Shown here: positions 41,051 through 50,601 of the stretch, one piece after another
Numbering within the stretch: the stretch's first letter is position 1
How the letters are laid out: each line of letters begins with the position of its first letter
Origin: Mycolicibacterium aromaticivorans JS19b1 = JCM 16368
GTDB taxonomy: Bacteria > Actinomycetota > Actinomycetes > Mycobacteriales > Mycobacteriaceae
Length of the DNA: 64,000 bases
Direction: 5' to 3'
NCBI RefSeq assembly: GCF_000559085.1
Contig: NZ_JALN02000001.1
Span: 744,001-808,000 of the forward strand
Position numbers and translations under genes: made by a program
The notes under the pieces: model-generated
The model's database searches: none
What the model saw: only the letters and a program-made list of their open reading frames with translations
What the model was told of the DNA's origin: nothing

Positions 41051-42633
41051 GACAGGTCCACCACTTCCAGGGTCGTCGCGCCGACGGCCGTGCGGATCGC
41101 CGACCGGATATCGTCGGACACATCGCGGTCCAGCCGCAGCATCAGAGTCGCGGCCTCGCCGCTGGTGTCCTGGCTCAGCTGAGCCGCCAGGATGTTCACG
41201 TCGGCGTTGCCGAGCACCGTGCCGATCTTGCCCAGCGCCCCGGGCTGATCCGAGTAGTGCAGCACCAGGTTCACCCCCTCGGCGCGCAGATCGAAGTTGC
41301 GCCCGTTGATCTGGACGACCTTCTCGACCTGCTGCGGGCCGGACAACGTTCCGGACACGTTTGTGGCGGTGCCGTCGGGACCGACCACCCGGACGTCGAC
41401 GAGGCTGCGATGGTTGGGGCTCTCGCTCGCCGTCGTCAGTTCGCTCTGCAGGCCCCGTTCGGCGGCCAGGTTCGGCGCGTTGACGAACGTCACCTGCTGA
41501 TCGGTCACCGTCGAGAAGAATCCGCGCAGCGCCGAAAGTTTCAGCACCTCAACATCTTCGGAGGCAATCTCGCCGGAGACCCGGACCGACAGGTTCGACG
41601 CGGCGCCGGTGGACAGCACACCGACCAGCAGGCCGAGCTTGCGGGCCAGGTCCAGCCAGGGTGCCACCTCTTCGCTCACCGCACCGCCGCCGACGTTGAC
41701 CGCATCCGGCACGAACTCGCCGGCCAGCGCCAGCTTCACGCTCGCCGCCACATCGGTGCCTGCCCGGTCCTGAGCCTCGGCGGTGGAGGCACCCAGGTGC
41801 GGGGTGACGACAACCTGCGGCAGTTCGAACAACGGGCTGTCGGTGCACGGTTCGGTGCTGAACACATCGAGGCCCGCCGCGAACACATGACCACTTGTGA
41901 TCGCATCGGCGAGGGCGTGCTCGTCGATCAGACCACCACGGGCGGCGTTGACGATGACCACGCCCTTCTTGGTCTTCGCCAGCGCCTCCTTGCCGAGCAG
42001 ACCGGCGGTCTCCGGGGTCTTGGGCAGGTGCACGGAGATGAAGTCGGCCCGGGCCAGCAGGTCGTCGAGCGGCATCAGCTCGATGCCCAGCTGGGCGGCG
42101 CGGGCGGCCGGCACGTACGGGTCGTAGGCGATGACGTGGGTGCCGAAGGCGGCCAGGCGCTGCGCCACCAGCTGTCCGATCCGGCCAAGACCCACCACGC
42201 CGACGGTCTTGCCGTAGATCTCGGTGCCGGAGAACGACGACCGCTTCCAGGTGTGCTGGCGCAGCGTCGCGTCGGCGGCGGGGATCTGCCGCGCGGCCGA
42301 CAGCATCAGGGCCAGCGCGTGCTCGGCGGCGCTGTGGATGTTCGACGTCGGCGCGTTCACGACCAGCACCCCGGCAGCGGTGGCGGCGTCGACGTCGACG
42401 TTGTCCAGGCCGACGCCGGCCCGGGCGACGATCTTCAGCTTGGGCGCGGCGGCGATCACCTCGGCGTCCACCGTGGTGGCCGAGCGCACCAGCAGGGCGT
42501 CGGCGTCGGCGACGGCGGCCAGCAGTTTCGGCCGGTCCGGGCCGTCGACCCAGCGCACCTCGACCTGGTCACCCAGGGCTGCGACGGTCGACTCGGCGAG
42601 CTTGTCTGCGATCAACACAACGGGCAGATTCAC
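41047..42633 (-). CDS. serA: D-3-phosphoglycerate dehydrogenase
   Basis: A 528-residue enzyme, the long mycobacterial form. Order: substrate and NAD domains ([19 protein letters not shown]; catalytic region [16 protein letters not shown]), an intervening regulatory domain (about 315-450) and a C-terminal ACT domain that binds serine. The GTG at 42633 gives the conserved [19 protein letters not shown] start. An in-frame ATG 13 codons upstream is less likely. Divergent from the FAD oxidoreductase gene over 65 bases. Confidence 0.96.
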   Translation of the reverse strand: MNLPVVLIADKLAESTVAALGDQVEVRWVDGPDRPKLLAAVADADALLVRSATTVDAEVIAAAPKLKIVARAGVGLDNVDVDAATAAGVLVVNAPTSNIHSAAEHALALMLSAARQIPAADATLRQHTWKRSSFSGTEIYGKTVGVVGLGRIGQLVAQRLAAFGTHVIAYDPYVPAARAAQLGIELMPLDDLLARADFISVHLPKTPETAGLLGKEALAKTKKGVVIVNAARGGLIDEHALADAITSGHVFAAGLDVFSTEPCTDSPLFELPQVVVTPHLGASTAEAQDRAGTDVAASVKLALAGEFVPDAVNVGGGAVSEEVAPWLDLARKLGLLVGVLSTGAASNLSVRVSGEIASEDVEVLKLSALRGFFSTVTDQQVTFVNAPNLAAERGLQSELTTASESPNHRSLVDVRVVGPDGTATNVSGTLSGPQQVEKVVQINGRNFDLRAEGVNLVLHYSDQPGALGKIGTVLGNADVNILAAQLSQDTSGEAATLMLRLDRDVSDDIRSAIRTAVGATTLEVVDLS

Positions 42634-42698
42634 GCCGGTCAGCCTAGTGGTTGTCGCCCGGTGGACGATCATCGGCCGTGGTGCGGTCTACTTAGACG

Positions 42699-44126
42699 GT
42701 GGACGTGACCGTCGTCGGCAGTGGTCCCAATGGGTTGGCGGCCGCCGTCATCTGCGCGCGCGCCGGCTTGTCGGTGCGCGTCATCGAAGGCCAGCCGACG
42801 TTCGGCGGCGGTGCCCGCACCACGGCCGACCCGGAATATCCCGGCATCCGGCATGACGTCTGCTCGGCCGTGCATCCGCTGGCACTGGCCTCCCCCTTCT
42901 TCGCCGAGTTCGACCTTCCGGCGCGGGGCGTCGAGTTGATCGTGCCGGAGATCTCCTACGCGAACCCGCTGCCGAACCGGCCCGCCGCGATCGCCTACCA
43001 CTCGCTGCAGCGCACCTGCGCCGAACTGGACGAGGGCAGCTCGTGGCGGCGGCTGTTCGGTCCGCTGGCGTCCCATCCCGCCGGTGTGCTCGGATTCTTC
43101 CTCGGCGACAAGCGCTCGCTGCCACCCGATCTCCTCACCACCGTGCGATCGGGACTGCGGGTGCTCGCCCAGGGCAGCCCGGCGTGGGGCGTGCTGCGCG
43201 GCGAGGACGCCCGCGCGCTGTTCACCGGCGTTGGCACCCATGCGATCTCGACGATGCCGTCGCCGGTCAACAGTGGCGCCGGGATCATGCTCGGCACGGT
43301 CGCGCACACCGCGGGCTGGCCGGTGCCGGTCGGCGGCAGCCAGGTGATCGTCGACGCGATGCTCGCGGATCTGCAGGCCCACGGCGGCGAGCTGGTGGTC
43401 GGCGAGCCGGTGACCTCCCCACCGCCGGGTGTGGTGATCTACGACACCGCGCCCACCGCGCTGCTGGACATCTACGGCTCAGCGGTACCGGATTCTTACG
43501 CAAAGTCCTTGCGGCGCTACAAGTTCGGGCCGGGTGTCTGCAAAGTGGACTTCGTGCTCTCCGGCGACATCCCCTGGCGTGACGAGCGGATGGCGAACTC
43601 CCCCACCGTCCACATGGGCGGCACCCGCGCGCAGATGGCGTACGGCGAGAAGGAGATCGCCGCGGGGCGCCACGCCGAGTGGCCGATGACGTTGGCGGCG
43701 CTGCCGCACCTGTCCGACCCGTCGCGGATCGACTCCGCGGGACGCCGACCGCTGTGGACGTATGCGCACGTTCCGTCGAACTCGACCGAGGACGTCACCG
43801 AGACGGTCATCAGAATGTTCGAGAACGCCGCACCCGGATTCCGGGACTTGGTGCTGGCCTCGCGATGTGTGACCGCGGCGCAGATGCCTGCGCACAACGC
43901 GAACTACGTCGGCGGCGACATCATCGTCGGCGGGGCGACGCTGTTCGCGGCGATGGTCGGGCCGACGTTGCGCTGGAATCCGTGGACCACCCCGATCCCC
44001 AAGGCGTACCTGAGTTCGTCGGCGACTCCGCCGGGGACCGGCGTGCACGGGATGTGCGGTTACTACGCCGCGCGCACGGTGCTCAAGCGTGAATTCGGCC
44101 TGCCACTGCCGTCACTCGCCCCCTAA
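42699..44126 (+). CDS. Phytoene-desaturase-like FAD oxidoreductase
   Basis: A 475-residue flavoprotein of the CrtI/NAD(P)-binding Rossmann family. The N-terminus [29 protein letters not shown] is the ADP-binding fold, and [22 protein letters not shown] is the C-terminal FAD motif. It corresponds in position to Rv2997. No carotenoid genes are nearby and the substrate is unknown. GTG start. Confidence 0.88.
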   Translation: MDVTVVGSGPNGLAAAVICARAGLSVRVIEGQPTFGGGARTTADPEYPGIRHDVCSAVHPLALASPFFAEFDLPARGVELIVPEISYANPLPNRPAAIAYHSLQRTCAELDEGSSWRRLFGPLASHPAGVLGFFLGDKRSLPPDLLTTVRSGLRVLAQGSPAWGVLRGEDARALFTGVGTHAISTMPSPVNSGAGIMLGTVAHTAGWPVPVGGSQVIVDAMLADLQAHGGELVVGEPVTSPPPGVVIYDTAPTALLDIYGSAVPDSYAKSLRRYKFGPGVCKVDFVLSGDIPWRDERMANSPTVHMGGTRAQMAYGEKEIAAGRHAEWPMTLAALPHLSDPSRIDSAGRRPLWTYAHVPSNSTEDVTETVIRMFENAAPGFRDLVLASRCVTAAQMPAHNANYVGGDIIVGGATLFAAMVGPTLRWNPWTTPIPKAYLSSSATPPGTGVHGMCGYYAARTVLKREFGLPLPSLAP

Positions 44127-44180
44127 ATCCGGCGCGGTTTCGTGCGCTGAGCGCTCGTGGGCGCGCCGTACCTGGTGGAT

Positions 44181-44228
44181 GAAAAAAGAAGCCACGCAGG
44201 GGGTCTTCACGACACCCTGCGTGGCTTC
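44181..44228 (-). terminator. Intrinsic terminator of ilvBNC
   Basis: On the minus strand, a perfect 14-bp stem (GAAGCCACGCAGGG / CCCTGCGTGGCTTC) with a 13-base loop is followed by six T. It begins 16 bases after the ilvC stop. It is the clearest factor-independent terminator in the window and also faces the convergent FAD oxidoreductase gene. Confidence 0.9.
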
Positions 44229-44244
44229 AAGTAAAGCGAACTGG

Positions 44245-45285
<1,041 letters not shown>

Positions 45286-45295
45286 TTATGGGTCT

Positions 45296-45808
45296 TTACT
45301 TGGCGTTCGTCATGCCGCGCGGTCCTCGCGACAGTGACACCACGCCGGACTGCACGATCTCGCGCACGCCATAGGGTTCGAGCACCCGCAGGAACGCCTC
45401 GATCTTCTCCTGGGTGCCGGTCGCCTCGATGGTCAGCGACTCGGTGGACACGTCGATCACCTTGGCGCGGAACAGGTTCACCGCCTCGATGACCTGCCCG
45501 CGGGTGCCGGCGTCGGCGCGGACCTTGATCAGCGCGAGTTCACGGTGCACCGAATTCTCGACGTCCTGCTCGACGATCTTGATCACGTTGATCAGCTTGT
45601 TGAGCTGCTTGGTGATCTGCTCGAGCGGTGTCTCCTCCGCGGTGACGACGATCGTCATCCGCGACATGTTCTTCTGCTCGGTGGCTCCGACCGCCAGTGA
45701 CTCGATGTTGAAGCCGCGCCGGGAGAACAGTGCGGCCACCCGGGCCAGCACACCGGGCTTGTCTTCCACCAACACCGAAAGGGTGTGGGTGACAGTGTTT
45801 CCCGCCAT
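45296..45808 (-). CDS. ilvN: Acetolactate synthase small subunit
   Basis: A 170-residue regulatory subunit that gives valine feedback control to IlvB. Its N-terminal ACT domain (THTLSVLVEDKPGVLARVAALFSRRGFNIESLAVG) and C-terminal ALS_ss domain are intact. The ATG shares one base with the ilvB stop (TGATG), so translation is coupled. Confidence 0.97.
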   Translation of the reverse strand: MAGNTVTHTLSVLVEDKPGVLARVAALFSRRGFNIESLAVGATEQKNMSRMTIVVTAEETPLEQITKQLNKLINVIKIVEQDVENSVHRELALIKVRADAGTRGQVIEAVNLFRAKVIDVSTESLTIEATGTQEKIEAFLRVLEPYGVREIVQSGVVSLSRGPRGMTNAK

Positions 45809-47670
45809 CAGGCCCGTCCCTCCTCGTTGTCGTCGAACAGCGGGCGGATGTTGCGCGCCGCCATGATCTCGTCGTTGCCGCAGCCCGCGGCGACCATCGG
45901 CCACACCTGGGCGTCGGCGCCGACGATGAAGTCGATCACCACCGGCCGGTCGTTGATGGCCCGGGCCTGGTTGATCACGTCGATCACGTCTTCTTCACGC
46001 TCGCAACGCAGCCCGACACACCCGTACGCCTCGGCCAGCTTGACGAAGTCCGGGATGCGATGGCTGTGGGTGGCCAGATCGGTTTGGCTGTACCGCTCTT
46101 CGTAGAACAGGGTCTGCCATTGGCGCACCATGCCCAGGTTGCCGTTGTTGATCAGCGCGACCTTGATCGGCACCCCTTCGACCGCGCAGGTGGCCAGCTC
46201 CTGATTGGTCATCTGGAAGCAGCCGTCGCCGTCGATCGCCCACACCTCGGCCTCGGGCCTGGCCATCTTGGCGCCCATGGCCGCCGGGACGGCGTAGCCC
46301 ATGGTCCCCAGACCGCCGGAATTCAGCCAGGTGCGCGGGTTTTCGTAGGAGATGAACTGCGCTGCCCACATCTGGTGCTGGCCGACGCCCGCGACGTAGA
46401 TGGCGTCCGGCCCGGCGATCTTGCCCAACTGGGAGATCACGTACTCCGGGCTGAGGCTGCCGTCATGCTGCGGGTCATAGCTCAGCGGGTAGGTCGCCTG
46501 GATCCCGTTCAGGTACTCCCACCAGTCGTCCTGGTTCGCCCGCGGTTCCGCGCCGGAGATCTTGCGCAGCGCCTCGATCAGTTCGCTGATCGCCAGCTTC
46601 ACATCGCCCACGATCGGCACGTCGGCGTTGCGGTTCTTACCGATCTCGGCGGGATCGATGTCGACGTGGATGACCTTCGCCTCGGGGGCAAAGGAATCCA
46701 GCTTGCCGGTCACCCGGTCATCGAACCGCGCACCCAACGCGATCAGCAGGTCGCTCTTTTGCAGCCCGGCCACCGCGGCGACGGTGCCATGCATACCCGG
46801 CATACCCAGGTTCTGCTGGTGGCTGTCCGGGAAGGCACCGCGCGCCATCAGGGTGGTGACCACCGGGATGCCGGTCAGCTCGGCCAGCGTCCGCAACTCG
46901 TCGGTGGCCTCACCGCGGATCACGCCGCCGCCGACATAGAGCACCGGCCGACGCGCCGCGGCGATCAGCTTGGCGGCCTCGCGGATCTGCCGGCTGTGCG
47001 GCTTGGTGTTGGGCTTGTAGCCGGGCAGATCGATCTGCGGCGGCCATGAGAACGTGCACTGCCCCTGCAAGATGTCCTTCGGGATATCGACAAGAACAGC
47101 TCCAGGACGTCCGCTTGACGCGATGTGGAACGCCTCGGCGATCACCCTCGGGATGTCGTCACCGTTGCGCACCAGGAAATTGTGCTTGGTGATCGGCATC
47201 GTGATGCCGGAAATGTCGGCTTCCTGGAAGGCGTCGGTCCCGATCAGGCTGCGACCGACCTGCCCGGTGATGGCGACCACCGGGATGGAGTCCATCTGCG
47301 CGTCGGCCAACGGGGTGACCAGGTTGGTGGCACCCGGACCCGAGGTGGCCATCATGACCCCGACCTTGCCGGTGGCGTGGGCGTAACCGCTGGCGGCGTG
47401 CCCGGCGCCCTGTTCGTGGCGGACCAGCACGTGGCGCAGTTTCTGGGAGTCGTAGAGCGGGTCGTAGACCGGCAGCACCGCGCCGCCCGGGATTCCGAAG
47501 ATGGTCTCGACGCCGATCTCTTCCAGCGAGCGGACTACCGCCTGGGCGCCCGTGAGCTGCTCCGGGGCGACGCGCTTGGCGGCGGTCGTGCCGTTCTTAC
47601 CGGCGGAATGGGCTGCGCCTGGGCTGTCGGCGGTGGCCGACGGCTCGGGCGGTCGCGTGGGTGCGCTCAC
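45808..47670 (-). CDS. ilvB: Acetolactate synthase large subunit
   Basis: A 620-residue ThDP- and FAD-dependent enzyme, the first step of branched-chain synthesis and target of sulfonylurea-type inhibitors. ThDP-binding motif [19 protein letters not shown]; catalytic Glu in [19 protein letters not shown]. An Ala/Thr-rich N-terminal extension of about 35 residues precedes the core, as in other mycobacteria. GTG start preceded by AAAAGGACGACATC. Expression should be set by the attenuator upstream. Confidence 0.97.
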   Translation of the reverse strand: MSAPTRPPEPSATADSPGAAHSAGKNGTTAAKRVAPEQLTGAQAVVRSLEEIGVETIFGIPGGAVLPVYDPLYDSQKLRHVLVRHEQGAGHAASGYAHATGKVGVMMATSGPGATNLVTPLADAQMDSIPVVAITGQVGRSLIGTDAFQEADISGITMPITKHNFLVRNGDDIPRVIAEAFHIASSGRPGAVLVDIPKDILQGQCTFSWPPQIDLPGYKPNTKPHSRQIREAAKLIAAARRPVLYVGGGVIRGEATDELRTLAELTGIPVVTTLMARGAFPDSHQQNLGMPGMHGTVAAVAGLQKSDLLIALGARFDDRVTGKLDSFAPEAKVIHVDIDPAEIGKNRNADVPIVGDVKLAISELIEALRKISGAEPRANQDDWWEYLNGIQATYPLSYDPQHDGSLSPEYVISQLGKIAGPDAIYVAGVGQHQMWAAQFISYENPRTWLNSGGLGTMGYAVPAAMGAKMARPEAEVWAIDGDGCFQMTNQELATCAVEGVPIKVALINNGNLGMVRQWQTLFYEERYSQTDLATHSHRIPDFVKLAEAYGCVGLRCEREEDVIDVINQARAINDRPVVIDFIVGADAQVWPMVAAGCGNDEIMAARNIRPLFDDNEEGRA

Positions 47671-47711
47671 GATGTCGTCCTTTTCGGTCTGCGTTCATTT
47701 CTTCGGGCAAG

Positions 47712-47749
47712 AAAAAACCCCCGTCAGCTTCGGCGGCTGTACGAGGGTT
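47712..47749 (-). terminator. ilvB attenuator terminator
   Basis: On the minus strand AACCCTCGT pairs with ACGGGGGTT (one T-G pair) and an inner CAGC/GCTG stem closes the loop; six T follow. It sits 42 bases before the ilvB start and 19 bases after the leader-peptide stop, the classical position of an attenuator. Confidence 0.88.
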
Positions 47750-47804
47750 GCGCGCTGGTGCGTGTGGCTATGCCCGTGTCGGGGCAAGCGCGGCACCAAC
47801 GCGC
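47750..47804 (-). promoter_or_regulatory. Competing leader hairpin of the ilvB attenuator
   Basis: Minus-strand segment 47804-47793, inside the leader peptide just after the Leu-Val-Val-Ile codons, can pair over 12 bases (one G-T pair) with 47761-47750. The second arm directly abuts the terminator stem. A ribosome stalled on the Val/Ile codons would cover or free the first arm and so change which structure forms. A folding calculation is needed to assign pause and antiterminator forms. Confidence 0.6.
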
Positions 47805-47839
47805 TGGCCAATTACTACGAGCATTCCGCCGGTCTTCAT
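47768..47839 (-). CDS. Branched-chain leader peptide of ilvBNC
   Basis: A 23-codon open frame beginning MKTGGMLVVIGQRVGAALAP and ending in TAG. It has consecutive Leu-Val-Val-Ile codons at positions 7-10 plus further Val and Leu. A second in-frame ATG is codon 6 (47824). A -10 box 8 bases upstream of the first ATG suggests the message starts at that codon. It is the sensor of charged Val/Leu/Ile tRNA for the attenuator downstream. Too short for ordinary gene calling. Confidence 0.85.
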   Translation of the reverse strand: MKTGGMLVVIGQRVGAALAPTRA

Positions 47840-47847
47840 AACCTGCG

Positions 47848-47877
47848 ACGGTAGCCTCCGCACTGGTCAAGCGTCAA
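47848..47877 (-). promoter_or_regulatory. Promoter of the ilvBNC leader
   Basis: On the minus strand TTGACG (47877-47872) and TACCGT (47853-47848) are 18 bases apart. Transcription would start close to the leader-peptide ATG at 47839. Confidence 0.6.
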
Positions 47878-47929
47878 ATCCCGACGCGGGCCCCGAGCCG
47901 CGCCGCCGGTCAGTGGGATGATGGCAGCC

Positions 47930-48343
47930 ATGGCCTCCCGTCGTGCACCCGATGAATCGACGACCCGACCCGCCGAACCCGTGGTGATCCGGATGTCGCC
48001 GATGGCGCATTTCGCCTCGGGCTTTCTGGCCTTGGGCCTGCTGGTGATGATCACCGTGTTCCCCACGTGGGGCGCGGTGTTCATGGTGCTGCCCATCCTG
48101 GCGTCGGTGGCGATCGTGCGGCTGCGCACCGTGGCCGACCGAAACACCCTGACGGCACGCACGCTGTTCGGCAGCCGCAGCGTCGGGTGGGATGAAGTCG
48201 ACGGTCTCGGGTTCGAGCGCACCTCGTGGGCACGGGCGCACCTGAAAGACGGCTCGCAGTTGCTGCTGCCCGCGGTGACATTCACGACGCTGCCGCTGCT
48301 GGCCGAGGCCAGCGGCGGGCGGGTGCCCAATCCGTACGAGTGA
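47930..48343 (+). CDS. PH-domain membrane protein, Cfp6-like
   Basis: A 137-residue protein with two membrane-spanning segments in about residues 25-65 followed by a bacterial PH domain (RTLFGSRSVGWDEVDGLGFERTSWARAHLKDGSQLLLPAVTF). It corresponds in position to Rv3004 (low-molecular-weight antigen 6). ATG candidates are 47918, 47921 and 47930; I chose the last, before SRRAPDES. Divergent from ilvB. Function unknown. Confidence 0.83.
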   Translation: MASRRAPDESTTRPAEPVVIRMSPMAHFASGFLALGLLVMITVFPTWGAVFMVLPILASVAIVRLRTVADRNTLTARTLFGSRSVGWDEVDGLGFERTSWARAHLKDGSQLLLPAVTFTTLPLLAEASGGRVPNPYE

Positions 48344-48374
48344 TCAGGCCGTACGAATCAGCCCGTACGAGTGA

Positions 48375-49208
48375 TCAGGCCAGTGGGTTGTTGCCGTGCA
48401 GGAACACCCACGCCGCGATGCCCCCACCGATGCCGAGCAGCAACGCGATGAATGACCCGACGAACGGTCGCCGGGCCCAGCCGCGTCCGCCGTCGAATCC
48501 ATACCGGCCGGGGCCGACCAGGATGACGGCGGATGTCGCGACGATCAGCACCAGCAGGTACTCGATGCCGTCCGGTCCCAAGACGGCGAGGTAGCCGTCC
48601 TTGCGCTGCGCCGAGATGATCGTGAGCAAGCTGTTCAGCAGGTAGGCGATCCCGCCTGCGGCGGCGATCGGGGTGAACAATCCGAGCACCAGCAGCACAC
48701 CCACCAGGATCTGGGCGCCGGCACCGGCATAAGTGAGCAGGCTCGCGTGCTGGTATCCGGCGTCGGCGAGCGCGGTCTTGAAACCGTCCAGGCCCTGGCC
48801 GCCCCACCACCCGAAGGCCTTCTGCAGTCCGTGTCCGATGAACGCCGCACCGATGACGACGCGCAACAGCAACATGCCGAGGTCTTGGGTGCCGCGGCGC
48901 CCCGCGGCCTTCGCCCGTTCTTCGGCGTCGATGGGTTCGATCTCCATCGGCGTGGCCTGCGAGGGCGTCGGATCCAGGTGCGGCTGCACATAGGGCAGCG
49001 GCTCGGGGTCGTGCAGCAGGCCGTAGCCGGTGGACGGCGCCGAACCCGGCAGTCCCGACGTGTAGTGCGGAATCGTCGTGGTCTCGAAGTCGCCACCGTA
49101 GGTGGCCGAGGGGAGATCGTCCTCCGGGTCGACCAGCTTGGCCGACGTCGGCCGGGCCGAGGAATCGTCGGGGCGCTGCCAGTGCGGATCGGGGCCTTGA
49201 CTCGTCAC
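48375..49208 (-). CDS. DoxX-family membrane protein
   Basis: A 277-residue protein with a hydrophilic acidic N-terminal half (about 110 residues) and a four-helix DoxX domain (LGMLLLRVVIGAAFIGHGLQKAFGWWGGQG) plus a fifth span at the end. It corresponds to Rv3005c, part of a membrane oxidoreductase complex with SodA and SseA in M. tuberculosis; those partners are not in the window. The GTG start at 49208 has no ribosome site but a TACTCT box 7 bases upstream, so the message may be leaderless. Confidence 0.87.
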   Translation of the reverse strand: MTSQGPDPHWQRPDDSSARPTSAKLVDPEDDLPSATYGGDFETTTIPHYTSGLPGSAPSTGYGLLHDPEPLPYVQPHLDPTPSQATPMEIEPIDAEERAKAAGRRGTQDLGMLLLRVVIGAAFIGHGLQKAFGWWGGQGLDGFKTALADAGYQHASLLTYAGAGAQILVGVLLVLGLFTPIAAAGGIAYLLNSLLTIISAQRKDGYLAVLGPDGIEYLLVLIVATSAVILVGPGRYGFDGGRGWARRPFVGSFIALLLGIGGGIAAWVFLHGNNPLA

Positions 49209-49215
49209 GGGAGTC

Positions 49216-49221
49216 AGAGTA
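49216..49221 (-). promoter_or_regulatory. Leaderless -10 box of the doxX-type gene
   Basis: Minus-strand TACTCT ends 7 bases before the GTG at 49208. Absence of a Shine-Dalgarno sequence supports a leaderless message. Confidence 0.45.
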
Positions 49222-49331
49222 AGGCCACCCGGGGTGCAAACCGGGGATTTGAGCGGCGCTTCTAGCGGCCAATATTGCCTGGATTTCGCGTCGTGGCCGG
49301 GCCGTCGTGGCGAACATCGACGCGATATCCG

Positions 49332-49337
49332 TAACCT
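49332..49337 (+). promoter_or_regulatory. Leaderless -10 box of lppZ
   Basis: TAACCT ends 7 bases before the ATG at 49345. It mirrors the arrangement of the divergent doxX-type gene. Confidence 0.4.
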
Positions 49338-49344
49338 GGCGGGC

Positions 49345-50475
49345 ATGCAGGTACGCCGGTCGGTTCGCGGAGTGCTGGCCGGACTCTGTGCAATGACAGT
49401 CGTGGCCGGGTCGTCGGCGGGCTGCGCGAAGTTCAACAACGATATTTCGCAGCCCTTCACCACGGCTCCGCAGCTGGCCCCGGGCCAGCCGTCGACGCCG
49501 CCGCCGCCACCGCCGCTGCCGCCCAAGCCCTTCCCCAAGGCCTGCCCCGCGCCCGGAGTCATGCAGGGCTGCCTGGAGAGCACCAGCGGGTTGATCATGG
49601 GCCCGGACAGCAAGACCGCACTGGTGGCCGAACGCACCACCGGTGCAGTCAAAGACGTGTCGGTGAGCGCCGAGCCGAAGATCCACACCATCATCCCGGT
49701 CGACCCCAGCGGTGACGGTGGGCTGATGGACATCGTGCTGTCCCCCACCTACTCGCAGGACCGGCTGATGTACGCCTACATCACCACGCCCACCGACAAC
49801 CGGGTGATCCGGGTTGCCGACGGCGACATCCCCAAGGACATCCTGACCGGGATTCCCAAGGGCGCCACCGGCAATAGCGGATCGTTGATCTTCACCAGCC
49901 CGACGACGCTCGTCGTGCAGACCGGCGACGCGGGCAACCCGGCGCTGGCCGCGGATCCGAAGTCATTGGCCGGCAAGGTCATCCGCCTCGAACAACCGAC
50001 CACCGTGCAACCCGCGCCGCCCACCACCGCACTGTCCGGGATGGGTCCGGCCGGTGGCATGTGCATCGATCCCACCGACAAGTCGCTCTACATCACCGAT
50101 CGCTCCGTGGCCGGTGACCGCCTGCAGCGCATCACGCCGGACGCCAAGACCTCCACGGTGTGGACGTGGCCGGACCGGCCCGGAGTCGCGGGCTGTGCCG
50201 CGCTGGACGGCACCGTGCTGGTGAACCTGGTCAACGCCAAGCAGACCGTCGCGGTGCGACTGGCGAAGGGCACCGGGTCGGTGACCGGCGAGCCCGAGGT
50301 GGTGCGCCAGGACACGCACGGGCACGCTTGGGCGCTGCAGGTCGCCCCGGACGGAAACATCTGGGGCGCAACGATCAACCGCACCGCCGGTGACGCCGAG
50401 AAGCTCGACGACGTGGTCTTCCCGCTCTTCCCGCAGGGCGGCGGCTTCCCTCGCAGCAACGCCGACAACACCTGA
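49345..50475 (+). CDS. lppZ: Lipoprotein LppZ, sorbosone-dehydrogenase-like beta-propeller
   Basis: A 376-residue exported lipoprotein. Signal peptide with a lipobox SSAGC, lipidated Cys27, then a Pro-rich linker (about 51-63) and a beta-propeller of the glucose/sorbosone dehydrogenase type (SPTYSQDRLMYAYITTPTDNRV; SGMGPAGGMCIDPTDKSLYITDR). It corresponds to Rv3006. Substrate and catalytic status are unknown. The 126 bases after it lead to the TetR-type gene. Confidence 0.92.
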   Translation: MQVRRSVRGVLAGLCAMTVVAGSSAGCAKFNNDISQPFTTAPQLAPGQPSTPPPPPPLPPKPFPKACPAPGVMQGCLESTSGLIMGPDSKTALVAERTTGAVKDVSVSAEPKIHTIIPVDPSGDGGLMDIVLSPTYSQDRLMYAYITTPTDNRVIRVADGDIPKDILTGIPKGATGNSGSLIFTSPTTLVVQTGDAGNPALAADPKSLAGKVIRLEQPTTVQPAPPTTALSGMGPAGGMCIDPTDKSLYITDRSVAGDRLQRITPDAKTSTVWTWPDRPGVAGCAALDGTVLVNLVNAKQTVAVRLAKGTGSVTGEPEVVRQDTHGHAWALQVAPDGNIWGATINRTAGDAEKLDDVVFPLFPQGGGFPRSNADNT

Positions 50476-50557
50476 CACCCAAACCAAACGGACCTCCCGC
50501 AGCTGGTCGTTTTTGATCCACATCCGCAGGTGGCGGGCCTGTCAGCGAACCCGGCTC

Positions 50558-50572
50558 TGGTAGCGTCTACCA
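50558..50572. promoter_or_regulatory. Palindrome at the TetR-gene promoter
   Basis: A perfect dyad TGGTAG-CGT-CTACCA contains TAGCGT, which fits a -10 box, about 35 bases before the GTG start. It is well placed for autoregulation. Confidence 0.5.
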
Positions 50573-50586
50573 AATATCGGGTTCCA
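50569..50586 (-). promoter_or_regulatory. Cluster motif, copy 1 (TetR gene)
   Basis: Minus strand TGGAACCCGATATTTGGT. It resembles TGGAACAGATATTTGGTC at 58053-58070 and CGGAACAGATGTTTG at 56304-56318, sharing GGAAC and GATRTTTG. All three lie in intergenic DNA of the P450/VWA cluster. Confidence 0.5.
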
Positions 50587-50601
50587 GCCAATGGAGGAGT
50601 C

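Noticed and set aside
48375..49748. Long N-terminal extension of the DoxX protein
   Set aside because: The frame upstream of 49208 is antisense to the start of lppZ; the GTG at 49208 has a well-placed -10 box and matches homologues.
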